The notes beneath the pieces were generated by a model that was not told the DNA's origin, did not search any database, and was given only the letters and a program-made list of their open reading frames with translations. DNA of 46,781 bases, taken from contig DYOA01000008.1 in NCBI GenBank assembly GCA_020720785.1, positions 28,678 to 75,458 of the forward strand. The letters run 5' to 3'. Position numbers and translations under genes: made by a program. Below are positions 17,428-25,372 of the stretch, piece after piece. The first letter of the stretch is position 1. Every line of letters starts with the position of its first letter. The stretch is from Leptospira biflexa (GTDB taxonomy: Bacteria > Spirochaetota > Leptospiria > Turneriellales > DYLW01).

Positions 17428-18279
17428 ATGATCAGAGGTCTTTATACCGGAGCATCCGGAATGACATCCCTGCAGGCAAAGATGGACGTGACTGCGAACA
17501 ACCTGGCTAATGTGGACCAGACTGCCTTTAAAAAAGATTCCGTTATCTTTAAATCCTTTCCGGAGATGCTTCTGCACCGTACCAATGACGATGGAGTGGG
17601 CTGGACCCCCATGGGGAGTTTTGATGTATCCCCTCTGGTGGGAAAACTGGGTACCGGAGTGGAAGTCAATGAAATCTATACCCGGTTTACGCAGGGTGCG
17701 GTAAAAAAAACAGACCGGGATTCTGACCTTGCCCTGAATGGGGAAGGTTTTTTTGTGCTCCAGACAAACCGGGGAGCCAGATTGAGTCGCAATGGTGCCT
17801 TTATGCTGAATAAAGATGGTCATCTGGTGAATCACCAGGGTTTTCCACTACTGGGGGAAAAAGGTGTGATACAGGTGAACCGGTATAATTATATTGTCAA
17901 AGAAAACGGGGAAGTCTGGATCAATGCCGAAATTGGAAACGATCCGGCAAATTATCACGGTAAAGACATGAATGACTGGAAAAACCCTGTCCTTCTGGAT
18001 AAACTCCAGATCCGGACAGTGGATTATCCCCGGCATCTGGAAAAGGAAGGCGATTCCTTTTATAATACCACACCGGAATCCGGGGATATGCGGCCTTTTG
18101 TGAATAAGGAAAACCCGCCGGAAATCTTGCAGGGCTTTCTGGAAACATCCAATGTGAATGTGGTCCGGGAAATGGTGGATATGATTGAGTTGCAAAGGCA
18201 GTATGAAGCCAACCAGAAATCCATTACCACCCATGACTCCATGCTGGGTTCTCTCATAAATCAGGTGGGCAGAAACTAA
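17428..18279 (+). CDS. flgF: Flagellar proximal-rod/hook-basal-body protein, FlgF (FlhO)-type
   Basis: A 283-residue flagellar rod family protein. The N-terminal rod motif is GLYTGASGM followed by [16 protein letters not shown], then KSFPEMLL as in FlhO-like proteins of Bacillus and spirochaetes. The middle has [13 protein letters not shown], and the C-terminal module [20 protein letters not shown] ends in the family QxxYEANQK and the S-M-L-x-x-x-INQ end. FlgF and FlgG are close paralogues; the FPEMLL stretch and the short length favour the proximal-rod FlgF/FlhO role, but FlgG cannot be excluded. In spirochaetes flagella are periplasmic; whether that is so here cannot be seen. No other flagellar gene is adjacent. 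It is divergent from the ATP-grasp gene. Confidence 0.9.
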   Translation: MIRGLYTGASGMTSLQAKMDVTANNLANVDQTAFKKDSVIFKSFPEMLLHRTNDDGVGWTPMGSFDVSPLVGKLGTGVEVNEIYTRFTQGAVKKTDRDSDLALNGEGFFVLQTNRGARLSRNGAFMLNKDGHLVNHQGFPLLGEKGVIQVNRYNYIVKENGEVWINAEIGNDPANYHGKDMNDWKNPVLLDKLQIRTVDYPRHLEKEGDSFYNTTPESGDMRPFVNKENPPEILQGFLETSNVNVVREMVDMIELQRQYEANQKSITTHDSMLGSLINQVGRN

Positions 18280-18354
18280 AACCCGTTTTTTTATTGCCGT
18301 CCTGAAATTATACTGGCTTAACGTCTCACATCGGCGGAAAAAACGGAGGAGACC

Positions 18355-18510
18355 ATGCTCAGATTTATTATATCCGGACAGAAAAATATATTCCACAGGA
18401 AAAATTTACCTATGAGGATTCCGCCAGCGACCGGCAATCCCATTCTGAAAACAGGGATGCGTCGCAAACGGGATATTATTGCGGGTTTGCCGAAAGGGGA
18501 AAACAACTAA
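18355..18510 (+). CDS. Possible 51-codon small gene coupled to the membrane protein
   Basis: ATG 18355 follows a near-perfect ribosome site, GGAGGAG, by three bases and opens a 51-codon frame rich in Arg, Lys and Pro (starting MLRFIISGQK, ending LPKGENN). It ends in TAATG, sharing its last base with the ATG of the membrane protein at 18510. That arrangement is typical of translational coupling. Against it: the frame of the membrane protein is itself open across the same bases from 18306 and gives an equally protein-like text (for example YIPQEKFTYEDSASDRQ), although without a standard start codon. So this may be a leader peptide or small gene, or the true start of a longer product reached by frameshifting. 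No family recognised. Confidence 0.4.
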   Translation: MLRFIISGQKNIFHRKNLPMRIPPATGNPILKTGMRRKRDIIAGLPKGENN

Positions 18511-19022
18511 TGGAAAATTTTTTTGTATGGAATCTTCTGGGTATCACCAGGATGGCAAAAAAACTGTACGGTGAATTTCTCCGGAAATATTTCCGCCAGA
18601 ATATCTGGGAAAGGGTTTTTCTGGGGATGCCTTTTCTGCTTTGGTTTCTTCTGATGCAGCCCTGGAGGGGGTTCCATATTAATGTGCGGGACTTTTCTGA
18701 CTATCATGGTTTGTATACGAATGACCTTTTAATTATGTTTTTCTTCATAGGGGTTTTATTTGCCAGTGGGGTGCATCGTCTTATGGTGGAAAATCCCAAC
18801 GAAAAAATGAACCGGATACAAATGGGAATCCGTGTGCTTATTTCCGGCCTCATTTTTCTGTTTTTTATCCTGAACCTGATTTTCCCATCCAGAGTGGCTC
18901 CCACCCAGGACGCGGCTTTTACTGTCTGGTTTTTCTTTTTTGGGGGTTTTACTATTGTCACATTATTATGTGCAGTTCTGGGTATAAAAACTATACCCAG
19001 AACCGGTGCATGGCTTCAATAG
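18510..19022 (+). CDS. Small integral membrane protein, four predicted helices, unknown
   Basis: 170 residues with four hydrophobic stretches: FLGMPFLLWFLLM near residue 40, LLIMFFFIGVLFAS near 75, RVLISGLIFLFFILNLIF near 110, and FTVWFFFFGGFTIVTLLCAVL near 145. Loops are short and basic (NEKMNRIQMG). No motif is recognised. ATG 18510 has AAAGGGG about ten bases upstream and overlaps the stop of the 51-codon frame. The same frame is open upstream to 18306 without a start codon. The last 32 bases overlap the 3' end of a small minus-strand gene. Confidence 0.7.
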   Translation: MENFFVWNLLGITRMAKKLYGEFLRKYFRQNIWERVFLGMPFLLWFLLMQPWRGFHINVRDFSDYHGLYTNDLLIMFFFIGVLFASGVHRLMVENPNEKMNRIQMGIRVLISGLIFLFFILNLIFPSRVAPTQDAAFTVWFFFFGGFTIVTLLCAVLGIKTIPRTGAWLQ

Positions 19023-19191
19023 TGCGGCGTTCGCTCTCCGTGATCGGTTCACTTTCATCGGCCAGAAATGCACGCCGGATTAAGGCGACATTCCCTTTCT
19101 GGAGAGCCATTTCCATTACAGAACCGCCCATCCACTGGGCCATTTCCATCCATAAAGCACTTTGCGGTTGTTTTACATGAATTTTTTCCAT
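18991..19191 (-). CDS. Small 66-residue protein, unknown
   Basis: No family recognised. ATG 19191 is preceded by AAAGGGA five bases upstream, a sound ribosome site. The sequence is helical and balanced (ALWMEMAQWMGGSVMEMALQ, then RRAFLADESEPITESERRTI), with an unusual number of Met and Trp. It follows the RimI-like gene on the same strand by 58 bases, with a TTGACA in between. Its 3' end overlaps the membrane-protein gene on the other strand by 32 bases. The ribosome site and spacing make it likelier real than chance. Confidence 0.55.
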   Translation of the reverse strand: MEKIHVKQPQSALWMEMAQWMGGSVMEMALQKGNVALIRRAFLADESEPITESERRTIEAMHRFWV

Positions 19192-19247
19192 AGTCCCTTT
19201 CCCGCAAAGAACTGTAGCCTTTTAAAGATGTGACATAATCTGTCAAC

Positions 19248-19276
19248 AACTATACTATGTTTTGTATAGTTTTTTT
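19248..19276 (+). terminator. AT-rich hairpin with T-run, possible terminator
   Basis: AACTATAC at 19248-19255 pairs with GTATAGTT at 19264-19271, an 8-base stem with an 8-base loop, followed by a run of T on the plus strand. The stem is weak because it is AT-rich, and it contains the stop codon of the minus-strand RimI-like gene. It might also stop minus-strand transcription, which would meet an A-run first. Low certainty. Confidence 0.3.
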
Positions 19277-19720
19277 CATGCAAAGTGCGTTGCTGCCATC
19301 CGGATAGTATTTTTTTCTTTCCCGGTATATCTCATAGCCCACTTTCCTGTATAAAGCCACTGCCGGAAGATTCCGGGAGGAGACCTCCAGATAAACCCAT
19401 TGGATATTCCGGTTTTTCAGAATTTGGTGGAATGCTTCCATGGCCAGCCTGCCCAGACCACGGTTCCGGAAGGAGGGAAGGATACCAATTTTATCCAGTT
19501 CGGCATGGGAGGGTTCATGCCGGCCGTTTTCCATAATTCTGGAGGTGATCATGCCCATTATTTTTTTCCCATGGATGATAAAATAATTTGCGGATGCCGG
19601 TGTGGAAAATGCTCCTTCCCAGTTTGGGTAGCTCCATGGATGGGAAAAAATACGGATATCCAGTGTATGGAAAGACCGGCTGTTTGCGGTTCTCCGGATA
19701 AGTCGAATTGGATTTTCCAT
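19250..19720 (-). CDS. RimI-like GNAT N-acetyltransferase
   Basis: A 156-residue GNAT fold enzyme using acetyl-CoA. The acetyl-CoA loop is present as GILPSFRNRGLGRLAMEAF (the R-x-x-G-x-G/A motif), followed by WVYLEVSSRNLPAVALYRKV and YYPDGSNALCMKK, which match the RimI pattern LEV..N..A..LY...GY......YY.dg.dA..M. RimI acetylates the N-terminus of ribosomal protein S18; related GNATs modify other proteins, so the substrate is inferred. Neither TsaB nor TsaD, frequent neighbours of rimI, is here. Start ATG 19720; the adjacent plus-strand gene starts 14 bases away, so the shared promoter region is minimal. Confidence 0.82.
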   Translation of the reverse strand: MENPIRLIRRTANSRSFHTLDIRIFSHPWSYPNWEGAFSTPASANYFIIHGKKIMGMITSRIMENGRHEPSHAELDKIGILPSFRNRGLGRLAMEAFHQILKNRNIQWVYLEVSSRNLPAVALYRKVGYEIYRERKKYYPDGSNALCMKKTIQNIV

Positions 19721-19734
19721 TGCCCATATTTGTA

Positions 19735-20739
19735 ATGGCCCATAATCCGCAAAGGAAAACAGAAAATGAATTGCCAGAATATCGGATATTGTCAGACTGT
19801 ATGAAGATGGTAAACAGTTTTATCCAGAAGTTAATTCATAATCCAAATTTTCAGGGGCAGCCGTTGAGCCAAGTGGAAACCCACATAGCCAATTTTGTCA
19901 GTCAGAATTTGCAGAACCTCGCGGGCATGCTCACATCGTCCCAGTTTTTTCCCGGTAAAAGTTCAGAACAGGCAAAGGAAGAACTGCTTGTCCGGGTGCG
20001 GGCATACATATCGGATAATATCAAGAATAAATTTTCTGCTTTGTTACGTTCCCATATCCAGTATGACATAATATCCACGGTGGACAGAAACCATTCGGCA
20101 AACAAGGAAGAAATTACGAAAGAATTTGAATCCCTGTTGGAAAAAATTATTCTCCACCGGGATGTCCGCATGAAAGTGGATTCCCTGAATATGCTTCTGG
20201 AGGCGGGGAGTTTTGATAAGTACATTATGGCGGCATATGAGGATAAGGGATATCTTTTCAATGAACTTTTCCGGGTGGAATCCCATCATTATAAGCCGGA
20301 AGAGCTGAAAGAATATCTGAAAATTTCTGCCGCACTGGTTCCCATATACTTTGTTGCATTGAATTTGCCGGAGTTTGGTTTGAATAATATCAATGCGTAC
20401 TCCCTGCGGGAAAGGAATAACCAGCTTATGATTTATTTTGAAAAAATGGACGCCATTGTTAAAAATATCATCACAAGGATTCCCAAGGATTTCTGGGGCA
20501 CCGCAAAGGCATCTTTTGCAGATTTGTCATCCGGTGCCGATGTGGACCCCGGTGGCAAATTTCTGGCCATTATGTATCTGCGGGGCAGGGATATGAGGCT
20601 GAACCAGAAAGTGGAAAAAGGAGCAGAAACTCCGGATAAATCTTGGTTTTCTGTGCAGATACGGAATGCCCAGTACCTTGGGTTGGATAAAAAGATGCTG
20701 GAAAACCTGAACCGAATTGCATTTGATCTGGGTCTATGA
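19735..20739 (+). CDS. Helical cytosolic protein, unknown
   Basis: About 334 residues from ATG 19735; an in-frame TTG at 19708 would overlap the divergent gene, so the ATG is preferred, and ATG 19801 is also possible. No known domain recognised. It is predicted helical, without membrane segments or signal peptide. Features: a polar N-terminus, a charged helix near 120-160 (KEEITKEFESLLEKI), a central stretch LKEYLKISAALVPIYFVALNL, and a C-terminal region with GADVDPGGKFLAIMYL. It is the first gene of a tight trio: its TGA is one base before the ATG of the voltage-sensor-like protein, then PAP2. Close spacing suggests co-translation and a shared task. Confidence 0.75.
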   Translation: MAHNPQRKTENELPEYRILSDCMKMVNSFIQKLIHNPNFQGQPLSQVETHIANFVSQNLQNLAGMLTSSQFFPGKSSEQAKEELLVRVRAYISDNIKNKFSALLRSHIQYDIISTVDRNHSANKEEITKEFESLLEKIILHRDVRMKVDSLNMLLEAGSFDKYIMAAYEDKGYLFNELFRVESHHYKPEELKEYLKISAALVPIYFVALNLPEFGLNNINAYSLRERNNQLMIYFEKMDAIVKNIITRIPKDFWGTAKASFADLSSGADVDPGGKFLAIMYLRGRDMRLNQKVEKGAETPDKSWFSVQIRNAQYLGLDKKMLENLNRIAFDLGL

Positions 20740-20740
20740 C

Positions 20741-21952
20741 ATGGAAAAGAAAAATTTTACACAAATCAATAATCTGGGGAAATTCTGGGAAAATTTTATT
20801 ATTGTATCCATTATTCTGGTTTTGGTGATCACCTTTCTGGATGAATATGCTATCCTTGCAAGGTGGGATCTGACTTCCCGGAAATATCTGGCACTATTAT
20901 CCTTTATCTTCGATTTTATATTTTCTGTGGAATTTGGTGCAAGGATGACAAAGACATCCCGTCATTCCGCTGCCGGTCATTATTTCTTCTATGAGCGGGG
21001 TTGGGTGGATCTTCTTTCTTCTGTTCCTCTTTTGCTGTTAAACAGCGGGCCGGAATTTTTAATACAGTTTTTTCCGGAAATGTTCCATATCCACGGAGGA
21101 GAGCTGGGATTTTTCTCCACGATGAAAGTGGTAAAAGCCATCCGGATCACCCGAATCCTGCGTTTTCTCCGGATGATTAAATTCCTGGGAAAAATCCAGA
21201 ACGCAAATTCACACATGGCAAACCGCCACATTGCGGTGATCTCCACAATTTCCATAATGAGTGTGATTATTGTTTTTGCTGTAGTGACTGTCACCGGGGT
21301 GCTGGGATTTACATCCTGGGAAAAGCAACAGATACAGCTTTATTCCCAGTTGTTTAAAAATCTGGAAACCATTACCGGCCAGCTTCCGTCTGATGATCCA
21401 TCGGCGGAAAAAACCGTGAAAGACACCATTGGAAAGCTGTTCTACCAACTGGGGCCGGAGGACAGCCAGATTCTTCAGATATATTATAAAGAAAGTCTGA
21501 TATTATCCCAATACACAGAGGATTATCTGAAAAAGACATTTCATTATCTGCCGGATAAGTCTGCTCTCTTAAAGTTTGGTGATATCCATACATACAGAAT
21601 CCAATCCGGGGATTTCATTCTGTATCTGAATTTATATCCTCTTTACGAAGAAAAAGCCAGGGTTCATATTTTTCTTTTTATCATGATTGTGGTCGTGATC
21701 TTCGCGATGATGACCATATACACCCGCCATTTTGTTCAGTCCATATCCGATCCCATTCATATTATGGACAAGGGATTCTCTGATCCTAATTTTAATCTGG
21801 AAGTAAAAATACAGAAGGCCTTTGCGGAGGATGAAATATTTGATCTGGCGGAAGAATTCAATGAAAAATGGCTGCCCAAAAAAATGCAGGAAAAAGAGCA
21901 GGATTCCCAGAACGAAACCGGTGGGTTGACTCTGGACGATTTTCTGAGCTGA
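20741..21952 (+). CDS. Voltage-sensor-like membrane protein with extracytoplasmic sensor domain and HAMP-like tail
   Basis: 403 residues. The first 150 look like the S1-S4 voltage-sensing module of ion channels: S1 near 18-37, S2 with DFIFSVEFGARM (the F..E...R pattern) near 57-69, S3 with WVDLLSSVPLLLL near 88-100, and S4 with basic residues at every third position (K129, K132, R135, R138, R141, R144, K147). No pore follows: there is no TVGYG-like filter. Instead a fifth helix near 164-190 is followed by about 115 residues outside the membrane, a sixth helix (FLFIMIVVVIFAMMTIY), and a HAMP-like stretch, ISDPIHIMDKGFSDPN then EDEIFDLAEEFN, with a short charged tail. So it looks like a one-pass-sensor chassis joined to a voltage sensor. 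No kinase, cyclase or methyl-accepting part is attached. It lies between an unknown protein and a PAP2 phosphatase. Confidence 0.8.
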   Translation: MEKKNFTQINNLGKFWENFIIVSIILVLVITFLDEYAILARWDLTSRKYLALLSFIFDFIFSVEFGARMTKTSRHSAAGHYFFYERGWVDLLSSVPLLLLNSGPEFLIQFFPEMFHIHGGELGFFSTMKVVKAIRITRILRFLRMIKFLGKIQNANSHMANRHIAVISTISIMSVIIVFAVVTVTGVLGFTSWEKQQIQLYSQLFKNLETITGQLPSDDPSAEKTVKDTIGKLFYQLGPEDSQILQIYYKESLILSQYTEDYLKKTFHYLPDKSALLKFGDIHTYRIQSGDFILYLNLYPLYEEKARVHIFLFIMIVVVIFAMMTIYTRHFVQSISDPIHIMDKGFSDPNFNLEVKIQKAFAEDEIFDLAEEFNEKWLPKKMQEKEQDSQNETGGLTLDDFLS

Positions 21953-21957
21953 TTACC

Positions 21958-22497
21958 ATGCTCTGGTTGGAAAAAGCAGATAAACTGGCGTTTGAGTATA
22001 TCCAGGTATACTTTGTGAACAATTCCATCGTGTCCGTTTCCGAGATTATTGTTAAAGAGAGTTATTATCTTCTGCCTGCCTTGGTGTTTTTCGCATTTTA
22101 TGCGTGGAAAAATCCCGGAAGAGCGTGGATACTATTTTTCCTGACCATTCTGGTACTGTTGTATTCGGAGGGGCTTGCCTCTATTTTAAAAGAAAGTATT
22201 GGCAGGTTGCGTCCGTCCATCCAATGGATGCTACGGTATTCGCTTTCCATCTATTCCTTTCCCAGTGCCCATGCTTTGAACACAATGGCAATTTTTTATT
22301 TTCTGTCCGTATGGTTCCGGAAGAAATGGTTGATTCCATTCAGTCTGGTTATTGGGATTGCACGAATGCTGGCCGGCTATCACTATCCTCTGGATATTCT
22401 TGGTGGATGGATTCTGGGATACGGCGTGGCGGTTCTGATTATCTATCTGTTTGCTCACCTGATGCCGGATTCTGGAAAAGTCAGCTCCCTTCCGTAA
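21958..22497 (+). CDS. PAP2-family membrane phosphatase
   Basis: 179 residues from ATG 21958, five bases after the previous stop. The three phosphatase motifs are present: KESIGRLRP (residues 78-85; KxxxxxxRP), PSAH at 102-105 (usual PSGH), and ARMLAGYHYPLD at 135-146 (SRxxxGxHxxxD, with the first Ser replaced by Ala). About five membrane helices are visible. Members dephosphorylate lipid phosphates such as undecaprenyl pyrophosphate or phosphatidate, or remove phosphate from lipid A; which applies here is not decidable. It ends the trio begun at 19735, so it may act with the voltage-sensor-like protein. The last 43 bases overlap the convergent gene. Confidence 0.88.
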   Translation: MLWLEKADKLAFEYIQVYFVNNSIVSVSEIIVKESYYLLPALVFFAFYAWKNPGRAWILFFLTILVLLYSEGLASILKESIGRLRPSIQWMLRYSLSIYSFPSAHALNTMAIFYFLSVWFRKKWLIPFSLVIGIARMLAGYHYPLDILGGWILGYGVAVLIIYLFAHLMPDSGKVSSLP

Positions 22498-23126
22498 ACA
22501 GATTTTAAATAATCCGATTCCTTTTCCCGCACTTCCTCCATAAAGATTTTGAATAATTCTTTGTCCACCGGCCGGGTGGCATTATATCCCTCTTCCAAGG
22601 TTTCATAGAGCTGGCGGATTCCCATCATCATAGCTGCCATTTTAATGGGCTTCATTACCATTTCTGCTATGGGGTTTTTGCTGAGCTCAAAAAAGGATTC
22701 CAGGTTTTCTATGGAAAGGGTGGCCTGCTCCTTTCTGCTTTCAAATGTGTTTGAGCGGAGCATCAAACCTTTAAAAACATCACAAGGGATAACTTTCCAG
22801 TATTCAATTTTTCCGGAAAGCTCTGGGTCATTTTTCCAGTGGATGGCCATCTCCTTATCCAGTTCATCCGTGAGGGAATTCAGACGCAGCAGTTTATCAA
22901 TTCTGTTTCTGGATTTTTCGCTCAGGATACCCCGGAAGCGGGAAAATGTTTCCTGAGCCATATTGTCCCGCTGATCCTTTCCTTCCAGCGTATAAATGCG
23001 GTTGAAAAAGAAATTTACCAGCTTTTTTGTCTTATCTTTTTCAAAATAATCATGATACTCCTGAAAAAAACGGTAAATATGGGTTTGGATGATCAGGCCA
23101 TGATATTCTTCGAGTGTATACTGCAT
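22455..23126 (-). CDS. Helical cytosolic protein, unknown
   Basis: 223 residues, charged and predicted all-helical, no signal peptide or membrane span. I do not recognise a family. Visible segments: the aromatic N-terminus YTLEEYHGLIIQTHIYRFFQ, a middle part LLRLNSLTDELDKEMAIHW, a hydrophobic Met-rich stretch MVMKPIKMAAMMMGIRQLY, and the end VREKESDYLKSVYGREL. It is the last gene of a minus-strand series ugd - dsbD-like - DMT transporter - this gene, starting 33 bases after the transporter. It overlaps the PAP2 gene at the 3' end. Confidence 0.7.
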   Translation of the reverse strand: MQYTLEEYHGLIIQTHIYRFFQEYHDYFEKDKTKKLVNFFFNRIYTLEGKDQRDNMAQETFSRFRGILSEKSRNRIDKLLRLNSLTDELDKEMAIHWKNDPELSGKIEYWKVIPCDVFKGLMLRSNTFESRKEQATLSIENLESFFELSKNPIAEMVMKPIKMAAMMMGIRQLYETLEEGYNATRPVDKELFKIFMEEVREKESDYLKSVYGRELTFPESGIR

Positions 23127-23159
23127 GGTTGTTTCCTTGTTTACATGAAATGGGAAACG

Positions 23160-24056
23160 TCAAGCTTTTTTATTCTCATCCGCAGCGGTAATCAGATTGG
23201 CCAGAAAGATGGCCGCACCCCCCAGCCATTTCTCCCATCCGATATCTTCCTGAAAAATGAGCCAGCCCACCAGAAGGGCAATCCATATCCGGGAGTTGGA
23301 AAGAATGGAACCCTGGGTTGCCCCCACATAACGGTAGCCCACGGTCAGAAGGTATTGGCCGGCCACTCCCAGAAACCCGGATGCCAGAAGTAAGAATACG
23401 GATAGATAATTCCAGACAAAAGGATTTTTCCAGTAAAGCCACGCTACGATAAAACCGGTGAAAAGGGTTCCGGTGAGAAACTGGTAGTGGAGAACCGCCC
23501 GGCTGGAATTCCTTTTTCTGGCTTCCTTCAGGGCCACCAGAGAGATACCGGCGGTCACCGCAGAAAGGATGCTGAAGATATCCCCCCATTCCATGGAAAG
23601 AGTGGAATTCCCCAGAAAAATTCCCGTTCCGGAGAGAATAAAAATCAGGGATAAAAAATTCCGTCCGGATATTTTCTCCCTTAAAAAAACCGCAGCAAAA
23701 AAAGCCACAAATATGGGATAGGTCATATTCAGCACATTGGCATTCGTGATGGATCCATGGGCCACGCCGGCAAAAAAGAAGATAACCGCTATCAGGTTCC
23801 AGAACGCCCGCATGCGAATCCAGTATAAATCCTGGTATTCTTCTTTTCCAGCAGAAAAGTTCCATAGAGTGGTGAAAATATAACCCAGGAAAAAACGGAA
23901 AAACGCAAAAACAAACACAGGAATAGCCAAGGAATCCGCAATCTTAATATAATACGTGGCCATATAAAAAAAAATGGCGGATAAAATCACAGCAAATTTT
24001 CCCCAGAACATGGGAGAGGAAAACTGTGCCGGTAATTTATCTATCATAATCTGCAT
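23160..24056 (-). CDS. EamA/DMT-superfamily transporter
   Basis: 298 residues with about ten membrane helices in two EamA repeats: residues about 18-150 (ILSAIFFYMATYY through SLIFILSGTGIFLG) and about 160-292 (SILSAVTAGISLVALKEA through WLGGAAIFLANLI). Typical repeat features are seen, such as NANVLNMTYPIFVAFFAAVF with FLREKISGRN. EamA carriers export amino acids or other metabolites or import sugars; the substrate is unknown. The ribosome site AGGATGG lies four bases before ATG 24056 and is itself one arm of a hairpin (see 24061-24082). It lies 70 bases downstream of the DsbD-like gene. Confidence 0.88.
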   Translation of the reverse strand: MQIMIDKLPAQFSSPMFWGKFAVILSAIFFYMATYYIKIADSLAIPVFVFAFFRFFLGYIFTTLWNFSAGKEEYQDLYWIRMRAFWNLIAVIFFFAGVAHGSITNANVLNMTYPIFVAFFAAVFLREKISGRNFLSLIFILSGTGIFLGNSTLSMEWGDIFSILSAVTAGISLVALKEARKRNSSRAVLHYQFLTGTLFTGFIVAWLYWKNPFVWNYLSVFLLLASGFLGVAGQYLLTVGYRYVGATQGSILSNSRIWIALLVGWLIFQEDIGWEKWLGGAAIFLANLITAADENKKA

Positions 24057-24060
24057 ATCA

Positions 24061-24082
24061 CCATCCTTTTTTCCCAGGATGG
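24061..24082 (-). promoter_or_regulatory. Hairpin covering the ribosome site of the DMT transporter
   Basis: On the minus strand CCATCCT (24082-24076) pairs with AGGATGG (24067-24061), a perfect 7-base stem with the 8-base loop GGGAAAAA. The downstream arm is the ribosome-binding site, four bases before ATG 24056. Folding would hide it, so translation could be conditional. Confidence 0.4.
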
Positions 24083-24126
24083 CAACGATAGAGCAAGCCG
24101 CGTATCTGGAGCTGGAAAAATGCTGC

Positions 24127-25368
24127 TTAATCCTGACCCGTTCCGGAAGTGAACTCTTCCAGTTTTTTCATCGTGGCAGGCACGTTCTGGTATCCCAGCA
24201 GTATACGGGATTTCCCCTCCGGCGAAATATATATTAGGGTGGGTAGACCCCGCACGCTGTACTTTTCCGTGATTTCCATATTGGCCGGGGTTTCTTCCGT
24301 GAAATCCAGCCGGATCATGACCACTTTGTTTTTCTGCACCCAGGAGCGGAATTCCTCAGAAGGGAACAACTCCCGTTCCATGACATGGCATGCTTGGCAC
24401 CAGGTGGCCCATAAATCCAAAAAAACCGGGGCATTTTCTTTCTTTGCCTTTTCCATCCCTTTTTCCAGAGAGGATATCCAGTGGATTTCCTGGGTTACCG
24501 CTGCGGATTCCGTGTTGCCCTTGATTCCCGCAAACGGGGCTGTGGCCAGAAAAAGTCCAAATGCAGCGATGGTTAAAAAACCAGCTTTTTTCAGCTTATC
24601 CATTCCATTTTCCGGGAGCTGCATAATACGGGAAAGATATAAAAAAACCAGAAAAACCGGAATTCCGGCAATCAGTGCGGTGGAAATACGGTAATCCACA
24701 GGTGGAAAATTACCAGGGACCAGATCCTCCAGATAATGGAAACTAGCGGCGATCAAAACCGCCCCTCCTGCGTATTTCACCGCGTTCAACCAGTTGCCGG
24801 GTTTGGGGAGTTTCAGGGCAAATCCGCCAATGAGCAGAAAGGGAACCCCCATGCCGATGGAGAAAGCAAAGGCCTGCAACACACCCGGTAAAACGGAGTT
24901 TTGGGATGCGGCACTCTGGGCTATGTGGATCAGCAAAGAACCAAAAAGCGGAGCGGTACAGGGGGCAGCGATGAAGCCGGAAAAAATTCCCAGAATCAGG
25001 GGATAAACAATGGAATTTGATTTTTTTACCTGGAGTTTGTTTCCCAGATTGGGGATGGGGAGGGGGAGGATATTCATAAACCCCAGACCCAGATAAAAGA
25101 AAATGATGCCAAAAGCGAATATTACTTCCGGTTTGCCCAGATATGCTCCAAAGACGCTCCCGCTGAATGCGGCCACCAGCCCAATGGCCATATAGGTCAG
25201 GGACATCCCCAGAACATAAATCCCGGAAAGGAAAAACCCCTTATACCATTTATCCACATTGCCCGCCCCGAATATGGCCGTGGTGATGGGGATCAGCGGA
25301 TATACGCAAGCGGAAAGGGAGGAAAGAAGCCCCTGGAAAAATGCTACAGAAAGAGATGTTAAATCCAT
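24127..25368 (-). CDS. dsbD: DsbD-like thiol:disulfide interchange protein lacking the N-terminal periplasmic domain
   Basis: Carries reducing power from cytosolic thioredoxin across the inner membrane. 413 residues from ATG 25368, which is four bases after the ugd stop; the frame is open further upstream into ugd, but the hydrophobic start MDLTSLSVAFFQGLL fits well. The membrane domain has the two redox cysteines, Cys21 in SACVYPLIP and Cys137 in AAPCTAPL. A linker leads to a periplasmic thioredoxin-like domain with WATWCQACHV near residue 320 and the cis-Pro loop VRGLPTLIY. E. coli DsbD also has an N-terminal periplasmic alpha domain of about 130 residues, which is absent here, so reductant must pass to another periplasmic partner. 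Co-transcription with ugd is likely. Confidence 0.9.
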   Translation of the reverse strand: MDLTSLSVAFFQGLLSSLSACVYPLIPITTAIFGAGNVDKWYKGFFLSGIYVLGMSLTYMAIGLVAAFSGSVFGAYLGKPEVIFAFGIIFFYLGLGFMNILPLPIPNLGNKLQVKKSNSIVYPLILGIFSGFIAAPCTAPLFGSLLIHIAQSAASQNSVLPGVLQAFAFSIGMGVPFLLIGGFALKLPKPGNWLNAVKYAGGAVLIAASFHYLEDLVPGNFPPVDYRISTALIAGIPVFLVFLYLSRIMQLPENGMDKLKKAGFLTIAAFGLFLATAPFAGIKGNTESAAVTQEIHWISSLEKGMEKAKKENAPVFLDLWATWCQACHVMERELFPSEEFRSWVQKNKVVMIRLDFTEETPANMEITEKYSVRGLPTLIYISPEGKSRILLGYQNVPATMKKLEEFTSGTGQD

Positions 25369-25372
25369 AAAA

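Noticed and set aside
20741..21952. Potassium or sodium channel
   Set aside because: The voltage sensor is present, but there is no selectivity filter or pore loop.
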